NCBI GenBank assembly: GCA_013695195.1
Contig: JACDAY010000049.1
Span: 1 to 5,457, forward strand
DNA: 5,457 nt
Direction: 5' to 3'
Origin: Blastocatellia bacterium
Lineage (GTDB): Bacteria; Acidobacteriota; Blastocatellia; Pyrinomonadales; Pyrinomonadaceae
The position numbers were made by a program, and so were the translations under genes. Below, in pieces: positions 1 to 5,277 of this stretch (positions are counted from its first letter, which is position 1; every line of letters begins with the position of its first letter). The notes beneath the pieces were generated by a model. That model was given only the letters and a program-made list of their open reading frames with translations, was not told the origin of the DNA and ran no database searches.

Positions 1-527
1 TGAGTACAAGTTCCGCCGCTTTATCCAATAATTTTAGCTCGGCATTTATTGCAGAGATCGAACAAGAAGCCGCAGTCGCGAGGAAATGCCTCGAGCGCAT
101 TCCCGCCGAGAAGTTCGACTGGAAACCACATGAAAAATCCATGAGCTTTGGCAGGCTCGCTTCGCATGTCGCGGAAATGTTTGGTTGGACTCCGCCAACG
201 ATGCAGCATGCGGAACTCGATTTTGCAAAGATGGATTTCAAACCCTATGAACCTACAACCACCGCCGATCTGGTCGAATTTCTCGACAAAAATGTCGCAG
301 AGGCGATAGAAACCCTGAGGAATTGTGACGATTCGGCTTTCATGGAAAACTGGACGATGCGTAACGGCGAGCAGATTTATTTCACGATGCCGAAAGCTGT
401 CGTGATGCGTTCGTTTGTGATGAACCATATTGTTCATCACAGAGGCCAGCTTTCGGTTTATCTGAGGCTGAACGATATTTCCGTGCCGTCGATCTACGGC
501 CCGTCCGCGGACGAAGGCCAGATGTAA
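1..527 (+). CDS. DinB-family protein (putative metal-binding four-helix bundle), 5' end one base outside window
   Basis: The window opens with 'tg' followed by an open frame (Ser-Thr-Ser-Ser...), so an ATG starting one base upstream would give a 175-residue protein, a usual length for the DinB/YfiT-like family. An internal ATG at 141 is too late because the upstream codons are conserved in the tandem paralogue at 556. The family is a four-helix bundle with a metal site of three His residues. Here the likely ligands are H56 in RLASHVAEM and the HxxxH pair H143/H147 in NHIVHHRGQL. The C-terminus (YLRLNDISVP, then IYGPSADEG) is the typical DinB ending. Members are often thiol-transferase-like or stress-associated, but the substrate cannot be told from sequence. 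A ribosome site and a damaged second copy follow within 30 bp, so the locus is a tandem duplication. The family call is firm; the biochemical role is unknown. Confidence 0.88.
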   Translation, partial: STSSAALSNNFSSAFIAEIEQEAAVARKCLERIPAEKFDWKPHEKSMSFGRLASHVAEMFGWTPPTMQHAELDFAKMDFKPYEPTTTADLVEFLDKNVAEAIETLRNCDDSAFMENWTMRNGEQIYFTMPKAVVMRSFVMNHIVHHRGQLSVYLRLNDISVPSIYGPSADEGQM

Positions 528-542
528 CGGCAAAAATTATTT

Positions 543-548
543 AGGAGA
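543..548 (+). promoter_or_regulatory. Ribosome binding site of the dead dinB paralogue
   Basis: AGGAGA lies 7 bases before the ATG at 556. It is a good Shine-Dalgarno sequence, which fixes the original start of the pseudogene and shows that the copy was once translated, probably from the same mRNA as the intact gene 28 bp upstream. Confidence 0.7.
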
Positions 549-555
549 ATAAATA

Positions 556-825
556 ATGGCGAGCAATGAGGCTTTTATTGCCGAGATACAACAGGAAGCA
601 ATCGCGACCCGCAAAATGCTGGAGCGTATTCCCGCCGAAGCTTTTGATTGGAAACCGTATGAAAGATCCATGTCGATGAAAAGGCTTTCAGTGCTTGTCG
701 CGGATATGTTTGGATGATTTGTGTTTATGCTGGACGAGGACGAGTTGGATTTCGAAAAGGGATGGGAACCACCGGACCCGAAGACGACTCGGGAGCGAGA
801 GAACTCAATATCTTCGTCGTTTTAA
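556..825 (+). pseudogene. Decayed tandem DinB-family paralogue (nonsense mutation, C-terminal half lost)
   Basis: From the ATG at 556 the first 53 codons give a protein matching the upstream DinB gene at about 34 of 48 aligned residues (for example AFIAEI, LERIPAE, FDWKP and MFG in both). TGA at 715-717 sits exactly where the intact copy has the Trp of MFGW, a single-base change from TGG. Reading on in the same frame, homology resumes with no indel: ELDF is the same distance after the Trp position in both copies. Similarity then fades and TAA closes the frame at 823-825. The first metal-ligand His (H56 of the neighbour) is Leu here, and the HxxxH half is absent. TGA is a true stop in this organism, since prfB in the same window uses TGA for its frameshift. 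A short 53-aa product could still be made but should not fold as DinB. Confidence 0.85.
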
Positions 826-879
826 TGGTTGATTATTACATTTCAAAGTTTCGGGAAGCCTGATTATTTTAATCAATAT

Positions 880-909
880 TTGACAAGCAAAAACCGTGCA
901 CGTTATCCT
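880..909 (+). promoter_or_regulatory. Candidate sigma70 promoter for tRNA-Glu
   Basis: A perfect -35 TTGACA at 880-885 is followed after 18 bases by TATCCT at 904-909 (four of six matches to TATAAT). Transcription would begin near 916, giving a leader of about 95 nt before the tRNA at 1011. No other gene lies between, so the tRNA is the natural client. The -10 is imperfect and the assignment is inferred. Confidence 0.4.
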
Positions 910-1010
910 AATCGTTCGCTTGTTCGGGACATGGCGTTTTCTAAGCATATTTCGAGGTTCGAGTTAGAGAAACGCGCGTCCGAACTCAAAACTTATTCTG
1001 CTTGTTTTCT

Positions 1011-1085
1011 GACCGGTTCGTCTAGGGGTTAGGACACCGCCCTTTCACGGCGGCAACACTGGTTCAAATCCCGTACCGGTTACCA
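1011..1085 (+). tRNA. tRNA-Glu (anticodon UUC), CCA encoded
   Basis: The cloverleaf can be drawn by hand. The acceptor stem GACCGGT pairs with ACCGGTT (seven pairs, the first a G-U). The D arm is GTCT/GGAC. The anticodon stem CCGCC/GGCGG closes the loop CTTTCAC, whose anticodon TTC reads GAA and GAG. The T loop TTCAAAT is standard, the discriminator base is A and CCA is encoded at 1083-1085. The T stem ACTGG/CCCGT has one internal mismatch, T51 against C63, where a G at 51 would restore pairing. The tRNA stands alone between a dinB pseudogene and a TPR gene, with its own likely promoter and terminator. It is probably functional, though the T-stem mismatch leaves some doubt. Confidence 0.93.
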
Positions 1086-1157
1086 ATCTTATTCCAAAAC
1101 CGATCCCATGTTGTCAACATCCTTTATTACGGTTTATGCATCAAATCGTATAGGCCG

Positions 1158-1192
1158 ATTCGCTCGCACACCGGAGCGAATTTTTCATTTTT
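1158..1192 (+). terminator. Intrinsic terminator after tRNA-Glu
   Basis: ATTCGCTC (1158-1165) and GAGCGAAT (1174-1181) form a perfect 8-bp stem with an 8-base loop, followed at once by a T-rich tract (TTTTTCATTTTTT type, to 1192). It ends the tRNA transcript 12 bases before the TPR start codon. It also argues against the upstream in-frame ATG at 1108 as the start of the TPR gene. Confidence 0.8.
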
Positions 1193-1203
1193 ACCGAGGT
1201 ATA

Positions 1204-3000
1204 ATGCTGAAAAACTTTTTATATTTACTGATCTTACTATCGTTTGCTTTCGTTTCGATCAATGCTCAAACACAGAATAATGCCGATACGGTAATGATCC
1301 TGCCGTTTGAAAACACATCGGATAAACCGGAATTTAACTGGGTTGGCGAGAGTTTCGCGCTTTCATTGTCCGAACTATTGAAATTACCGAGCATTAACGT
1401 CGTTCCGAACAGCCAGCGAAAGATCGTTCAGCAGCGTCTGCGTATCCCTCTGACAAACCTTCCAAGCCTGGCAACATCATTAAAATTAGCCCGCGAAGCA
1501 AACGCGACGCTCCTTATTTCCGGCAGATACAATATTGTGCCGGCTCAGGGTGACACAGCCGCTACGTTGAATGTCATCGCTAAGATAATCCGTGTAAACG
1601 AGGGCAGATTTCTCAACGAAGAGCTTCCCGACGGTCGCCGCATCACACGCGACATCAATCTGAACGATGCTCTCGGCAATTTGCAGACAATGCAGGGACA
1701 GATCGCATATCAGATACTTTATCAACGCGACAAGGCTTTGCCGTTCTCGCAGAATCAACTCATCGAAACCGCAAACAAAGTTCCCGGTCGAGCATTCGAA
1801 GCTTATATCAAAGGACTGCTGACGCCGGCACTAGAAGCCCGCGAAAACTACTTTAAAAACGCGATGCGGCTTTATACGGAAGCCACGCCGGACGGCACAT
1901 TTGCCGACGCTGCACTTGAGCTTGGGCATCTTTATTTGAATCAGCGGAAATTTGCAGAGTCAATCGATTCTTTCGAACGCGTGATAAATGCGAATCAGCA
2001 ATGCAAAGCAAAGGCGAAGGGCGAGAACAAAATAGCCCAGTGCAATGATGAGAGCTTTGCCGAATCCTCGTTTTATATCGGACTGATTCAATGGCAGAAG
2101 GACAATTACGAACAGGCTTTGGCAGTTTTAAGACCGCTCGCCGAAGATCTTAAACTAACCAGCGTTTACAACGTTTTGGGAGCCATTGCCGTGCAGGCGT
2201 CGCGTGCCGAGAAGAAAAATGAAGCAAAATCCGCAGCACTTTTGAACGAAGGATTAGAGCTGTTGAAACGAGCCGCGGAGTCCGCTCCGGAGGACGTTAA
2301 TATCAGGTTCAATTATGGCATGGGTTTGTTTCTAGCAGGTGACTACCCGAATTCATCATCTCAATTCAAGCCAGTGCTCGCTGCCAGCCCGCGCGATGGC
2401 GAAGCCTATTATTTGTTGTCAAAAGCGCTTGCCGCGCAAAACGACGTAACAGCTCCGGCTGTCGATAATCAGGCCCGGACGTTTCTGACCCTTAATAATC
2501 GATACGCTAATCTTGAAAAGGAATGGCTTCGCTCGAAAACTATCGGCGACTTGAATTTACGCGTGGAGCAGCCGCAGCGAAAGGATTTTGTTAGCGTAGT
2601 CCTTATACGGAAGAATGCTTTGCCTGTGCAGACTGCGGTCAATGAAACCGAAGGCCTCCTGGCCCAGGCGCGTACGCTATTTAAAAATGGCAACGACGAC
2701 GAAGCCATGGCGATCCTGCGTCGTGTCCTTGCCGGCGAACCGATGAGCGCGGAAAGTTATTCGATTCTTGGCAAGATTCATCTCCGTCGTGGTGATCGCG
2801 ACCAGGCCGTCAGCTCATTCAAGACGGCGATATTCTGGGACAATCGACAGATAGATGCCCACGTTTCGCTGGGTAAGATCTACATCGACAAAGGCGACTG
2901 CCTGCAGGTAAAAAATTATTCAGCTTCCGCTATCGAGATCAGTCCGGAGAACCAGGACGCCATAGCCCTGCAGCGTCAAGCGGAGCGATGTTCCAAATAG
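1204..3000 (+). CDS. Secreted tetratricopeptide-repeat protein with CsgG/TolB-like N-terminal domain
   Basis: 598 residues. The start at 1204 is chosen because it begins a clear signal peptide (MLKN, then a hydrophobic run to residue 20, likely cleavage after INA at 21/22) and has GAGG four bases before it. An in-frame ATG at 1108 would add 32 residues encoded across the tRNA terminator and is unlikely. Residues about 30-180 (VMILPFENTSDKPEF, then NWVGESFALSLSELL, later ATLLISGRYNI) resemble the alpha/beta domain of CsgG, FlgO and TolB-N type proteins often joined to TPRs. TPR-like helix pairs follow at about 233-266, 286-319, 320-360, 364-397, 484-511, 517-548 and 551-582. Such proteins act as periplasmic or outer-membrane scaffolds; the partner here is unknown. 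There is no lipobox Cys, so a soluble exported protein is likely. The fold is well supported; the function is not. Confidence 0.85.
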   Translation: MLKNFLYLLILLSFAFVSINAQTQNNADTVMILPFENTSDKPEFNWVGESFALSLSELLKLPSINVVPNSQRKIVQQRLRIPLTNLPSLATSLKLAREANATLLISGRYNIVPAQGDTAATLNVIAKIIRVNEGRFLNEELPDGRRITRDINLNDALGNLQTMQGQIAYQILYQRDKALPFSQNQLIETANKVPGRAFEAYIKGLLTPALEARENYFKNAMRLYTEATPDGTFADAALELGHLYLNQRKFAESIDSFERVINANQQCKAKAKGENKIAQCNDESFAESSFYIGLIQWQKDNYEQALAVLRPLAEDLKLTSVYNVLGAIAVQASRAEKKNEAKSAALLNEGLELLKRAAESAPEDVNIRFNYGMGLFLAGDYPNSSSQFKPVLAASPRDGEAYYLLSKALAAQNDVTAPAVDNQARTFLTLNNRYANLEKEWLRSKTIGDLNLRVEQPQRKDFVSVVLIRKNALPVQTAVNETEGLLAQARTLFKNGNDDEAMAILRRVLAGEPMSAESYSILGKIHLRRGDRDQAVSSFKTAIFWDNRQIDAHVSLGKIYIDKGDCLQVKNYSASAIEISPENQDAIALQRQAERCSK

Positions 3001-3012
3001 TGTAACTTCAAA

Positions 3013-3133
3013 GTTGAGAGTCGAGAGTCGAGAGTCGTGAGCAGGAACAGCCGTCAAGGAAGATAGTTTCGCTAAGCCCATCTAAATCAAGGTTTTAACC
3101 CCGACTCACGACTCAAGACTCATGCCTCACGAC
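3013..3133. repeat. Inverted heptanucleotide repeat array, GAGTCNN type
   Basis: The left arm 3013-3040 is four heptads of consensus GTCGWGA. The right arm 3106-3133 is four heptads that, read on the other strand, give the same consensus (GTCGTGA twice, GTCTTGA, GGCATGA). The innermost heptads are exact complements, and the arms pair at 21 of 28 positions around a 65-base spacer. The array starts 12 bp after the TPR stop codon. Possible roles are mRNA 3'-end protection or weak termination, or a dispersed non-autonomous repeat like the heptamer STRR repeats known in cyanobacteria. The spacer (3041-3105) shows no gene. Confidence 0.75.
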
Positions 3134-3147
3134 TGTCTTCGATAGTT

Positions 3148-3164
3148 TGGCACGCTAGATGCAT
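3148..3164 (+). promoter_or_regulatory. Sigma54 (RpoN) -24/-12 promoter
   Basis: TGGCACG at 3148-3154, four bases, then ATGCAT gives the required GG-N10-GC spacing (GG at 3149-3150, GC at 3161-3162). It matches the consensus TGGCACR-N4-TTGCW at every conserved position except one T to A in the -12 element. The start site would be near 3174. The element lies 15 bp after the heptad array, so the zone where an enhancer-binding activator normally sits coincides with that array. Confidence 0.65.
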
Positions 3165-3173
3165 TAGGGAACA

Positions 3174-3321
3174 GCGGCTAGCTTGATGAAGTTTATCGAG
3201 ACCCCGCCGCCACCACTTCTCCGAGCGCGGTTTGCCACTGTGCTTGATCACCTTCCGAGCGTTCCTACAGTTGTCCTTCCTATTTTGAGCCTGGTCGAAA
3301 ACGACCGGGCTCTATCACTTT
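3174..3321 (+). ncRNA. Candidate sigma54-dependent small RNA, about 145 nt
   Basis: The predicted sigma54 start (about 3174) and the strong hairpin at 3287-3312 delimit an RNA with no recognised protein. Visible structure: GCGGC (3174-3178) can pair with GCCGC (3206-3210), enclosing a CTTGAT/ATCGAG hairpin (3182-3200, one G-U pair). A C/U-rich unpaired stretch with CCTTCC motifs (3251-3281) could contact purine-rich ribosome sites. Two short direct repeats occur, GCTTGAT (3181, 3242) and TCCGAGCG (3220, 3254). The alternative is a 45-codon open frame from ATG 3186 to TAA 3323 (MKFIETPPPPLL...), but it has no ribosome site and a frame that short is not improbable by chance. I recognise no known RNA family; the call is inference from promoter plus terminator-like hairpin. 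Confidence 0.4.
3287..3321 (+). terminator. Strong hairpin, probable transcription terminator
   Basis: GAGCCTGGTCG (3287-3297) pairs with CGACCGGGCTC (3302-3312) over 11 pairs, one of them U-G, around an AAAA loop. The trailing TATCACTTT is only partly U-rich, so termination may be inefficient or factor-assisted. It separates the sigma54 promoter from lnt. Confidence 0.55.
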
Positions 3322-3324
3322 AAA

Positions 3325-3521
3325 AAACGCCTGTAAAATTGAAGTTTCCGCCATTCGCGGATGATTCAATCATTTTGATGGCTATTTGTATCTGGCACGC
3401 GGCATAGTGCTCATTTTGACGGATACAACCGGGCGAAATGCAGGAAATGACAAATTCCGTCATAATCGGTATGACAAATTTTGTATTTATTGCGGCTATT
3501 GACCGTTCATATTGGTAGAAG
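3325..3521. other. Gene-free intergenic stretch with short palindromes
   Basis: No open frame with coding character was found. Visible elements are a CCGC/GCGG mini-hairpin (3348-3360), a perfect palindrome ATGATT-C-AATCAT (3361-3373), a lone TGGCACGC (3393-3400) and part of the TGAC cluster. It reads as a regulatory region rather than a decayed gene. Confidence 0.5.
3447..3475. promoter_or_regulatory. Candidate operator: three ATGAC half-sites at 12-bp steps
   Basis: ATGAC begins at 3447, its complement GTCAT at 3459 and ATGAC again at 3471, exactly 12 bp apart. The first and third are part of a longer direct repeat ATGACAAATT (3447-3456, 3471-3480). This is the kind of spacing expected of a dimeric regulator bound on one DNA face. 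The regulator is unknown. Confidence 0.3.
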
Positions 3522-3549
3522 TTGAATCAGACTGACATAACATTATAGT
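3522..3549 (+). promoter_or_regulatory. Candidate sigma70 promoter of lnt
   Basis: TTGAAT (3522-3527), 16 bases, then TATAGT (3544-3549) matches the sigma70 consensus at 4/6 and 5/6. Transcription would begin near 3556, leaving a leader of about 66 nt before the lnt ATG. An inverted pair CAGACT (3528-3533) and AGTCTG (3562-3567) flanks the -10 and start, and TGACTGAC (3552-3559) overlaps the start site. Confidence 0.35.
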
Positions 3550-3564
3550 TTTGACTGACTAAGT

Positions 3565-3605
3565 CTGTCGTTCAATTGTGTAGCAAAAGACGGTGTTTTT
3601 TTTTT
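3565..3605 (+). promoter_or_regulatory. T10 tract with weak upstream hairpin in the lnt leader
   Basis: Ten consecutive T residues occupy 3596-3605, ending 16 bases before the lnt ATG. CTGTC (3565-3569) can pair with GACGG (3589-3593) around a 19-base loop, so the unit has the outline of a weak attenuator. Otherwise the U-rich leader may serve as a ribosomal protein S1 contact, because no Shine-Dalgarno sequence is present. Confidence 0.3.
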
Positions 3606-3621
3606 CTGCTAAACTATCCAC

Positions 3622-5190
3622 ATGAAGCTCCAAAGCCTGACGAGGCTTTTGCCTACCTGGAAGAACGCGGCGCTTGCTGTTCTGTCCGCAACTCTATTAA
3701 TACTGGCATTTCCCGATTTCGAATTTTGGTTTCTTGCCTGGTTTGCATTGATTCCTCTTTTTTGGGCAATCGAACGCGAGAGCGAATCGACGGTAAAGTC
3801 TTTTATTCTAGGCTGGATATTCGGCACCTATTTCTTTTTCGGGACGTGCTGGTGGCTGACATTTGCTCCCATAACTTATGCGGCGTTTCATCCAGTATTG
3901 GCTTACTTCCTATTGTTTTGCGCCACGCTTATAGTGGGATTATTTCCCGGCATGTTTGCCGCGATATTATCGGTTTTTTTCCGTCGATTCGGTTATTACG
4001 CAATTGTGAGCGCTCCTTTTATCTGGGTTTTTTTTGAATTTCTAAGGTATTGGCTGACGGGAAATAATTGGAACTCAATCGGATATTCTCAATCTTTTCA
4101 GCCTCGAACGGTTCAGCACGCTGCATTCGGTGGAATGCTCTTTGTTGGGTTTTTGGTTGCATTATTAAATTCGTTGGTTTCTCTTTGGTTCCTTAAAATC
4201 AAAAAATATTACCTATTGATTATCGCCGTTCTTTTATTTTGTGTAATCACGGATGTTCCAAAAATCACATTCGATTATGACAATCTATTCCTACCCAAAA
4301 GATCCGATGCGAGAATTATTGCAATCCAGCCAAACGTCCCGATGAGCGGTCTAACCTATGAAAAATGGGCACAGCTGCGTCAAAAACACGTTCAGCTTGC
4401 TGAATCCGCTCTTCAAAAACTGACTACCGGCAACCGAAAACCGACAACCGTCATCTTCCCGGAATCACCAATGAATTTCGCGTACGATGAAGACCCCGAA
4501 TTTCAGGAATTCATCAGTGCGTTTGCGGCTAGAAATAACGTCCATGTGCTTTTCAATGCCGCTGAACCGGACCTGTCGAATAAGAAATACTTTAATTCGG
4601 CAGTAATGATTGATCCGCAGGGAAAAAAAATTGCACAGTATGATAAGATTTATCTAGTGCCTTTCGGTGAATCCGTGCCTGCTCCGCTGCAAAGTATAGT
4701 TCCGGCTTTCGTAGGTAGTTTTTCTTACGGAAACGAATATGATCTGCTTCCACTCGGCGATGCAAAAGCGGGTGTGATGATCTGCTTCGAATCGCATTTC
4801 GGTTCGCTTTCGCGCGAATACGTGCTAAAGGGTGCGGACATTCTTATTGAAATGACCAACGACGGTTACCTCGGCCCGACTCCGGTTTTGCGTCAGCATC
4901 TTGCGAATGCTGTATTCCGTGCAGTAGAGACGGGCCGTCCCGTTTTGCGCGTAACGAATGTCGGAATCACTGCATATATTACTGAACGCGGCGAGGTAAT
5001 CGATCCGACTGAGAGCTACACCGAAGATACACGGATCTGGAGCGTGTCAAAATCCGACGGCAGCCAAACATTTTATGTAAGATACGGCGATTGGTTTGCG
5101 TGGTTTTGTTCCATTGTAACGCTGGGACTGCTGCTGATCGGTTTTTGGTACGGTAAGAATAATTCGGAATATGTGATAACTGATAAATGA
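3622..5190 (+). CDS. lnt: Apolipoprotein N-acyltransferase
   Basis: 522 residues (E. coli Lnt has 512). It transfers a fatty acyl chain from phospholipid to the N-terminal Cys of diacylated lipoproteins in the inner membrane, the last step of lipoprotein maturation. N-terminal membrane segments lie at about 15-30, 35-50, 60-81, 91-118, 125-141, 168-192 and 196-213. A carbon-nitrogen hydrolase domain follows from about 230 to 480, then a last membrane helix at about 494-514. The triad is visible: E281 in VIFPESP, K342 in YDKIYLVPFGE and C388 in VMICFES. TNDGYLG, then RAVETGRPVLRVTNVGI, are further family signatures. The ATG at 3622 is chosen for its typical N-terminus although no Shine-Dalgarno precedes it. 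Residues 268-276, just before E281, are encoded by a 7-bp repeat. The last four residues and the stop codon lie inside another repeat array. prfB follows 87 bp downstream. Confidence 0.96.
   Translation: MKLQSLTRLLPTWKNAALAVLSATLLILAFPDFEFWFLAWFALIPLFWAIERESESTVKSFILGWIFGTYFFFGTCWWLTFAPITYAAFHPVLAYFLLFCATLIVGLFPGMFAAILSVFFRRFGYYAIVSAPFIWVFFEFLRYWLTGNNWNSIGYSQSFQPRTVQHAAFGGMLFVGFLVALLNSLVSLWFLKIKKYYLLIIAVLLFCVITDVPKITFDYDNLFLPKRSDARIIAIQPNVPMSGLTYEKWAQLRQKHVQLAESALQKLTTGNRKPTTVIFPESPMNFAYDEDPEFQEFISAFAARNNVHVLFNAAEPDLSNKKYFNSAVMIDPQGKKIAQYDKIYLVPFGESVPAPLQSIVPAFVGSFSYGNEYDLLPLGDAKAGVMICFESHFGSLSREYVLKGADILIEMTNDGYLGPTPVLRQHLANAVFRAVETGRPVLRVTNVGITAYITERGEVIDPTESYTEDTRIWSVSKSDGSQTFYVRYGDWFAWFCSIVTLGLLLIGFWYGKNNSEYVITDK
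4423..4450 (+). repeat. Heptanucleotide tandem array (AACCGNN type) inside lnt
   Basis: Four consecutive heptads, ACTACCG, GCAACCG, AAAACCG and ACAACCG, share NNAACCG apart from one T in the first. They encode TTGNRKPTT (residues 268-276), a polar linker between a helix and the strand carrying the catalytic Glu. The 28-bp array keeps the reading frame with its flanks. Confidence 0.6.
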
Positions 5191-5255
5191 TAAATGATAG
5201 CTAATAATTAAGGACATCCGAAATTATCAGCTTTCAGCTATCAATTATCAGTTAT
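5176..5255. repeat. Inverted heptanucleotide repeat array (TGATANN type) spanning the lnt stop codon
   Basis: The left arm 5176-5209 and right arm 5222-5255 are 34 bases each and complementary at 29 of 34 positions, with a 12-base loop. Both arms are built of heptads of form ATANNTG (ATAACTG, ATAAATG twice, ATAGCTA; opposite strand ATAACTG, ATAATTG, ATAGCTG, AAAGCTG). The array encodes the last residues of Lnt (ITDK) and its TGA, and fills most of the lnt-prfB gap. No U-tract follows, so it is not a standard terminator. It may shape mRNA stability or partly uncouple prfB from lnt. Confidence 0.8.
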
Positions 5256-5277
5256 TCCGAACGTGTTGAAAGAATTT

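Noticed and set aside
21..533. 170-codon open frame on the minus strand
   Set aside because: It lies antisense to the clearly homologous DinB gene, and its protein has no recognisable features; it is a shadow.
829..1032. 67-codon open frame starting with TTG
   Set aside because: It has no ribosome site and runs into the 5' part of the tRNA-Glu gene, so it cannot be a normal protein gene.
1011..1085. tRNA-Glu as an integration (att) site
   Set aside because: No second copy of the tRNA 3' end and no integrase or mobile gene is visible in the window.
1111..1140. TTGTCA with TATGCA as a promoter for the TPR gene
   Set aside because: The -10 match is only three of six and the tRNA terminator lies between it and the gene.
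1108..1203. N-terminal extension of the TPR protein from ATG 1108
   Set aside because: It would be encoded across the tRNA terminator hairpin and would bury the signal peptide; the ATG at 1204 has its own GAGG.
3393..3411. Second sigma54-like site with TGGCACGC
   Set aside because: The -24 half is perfect, but the nearest suitable GC is 13 rather than 10 bases away, a spacing sigma54 does not tolerate.
3576..4037. 153-codon open frame overlapping lnt in another frame
   Set aside because: It is a shadow of the lnt membrane region; the lnt frame carries all family signatures.
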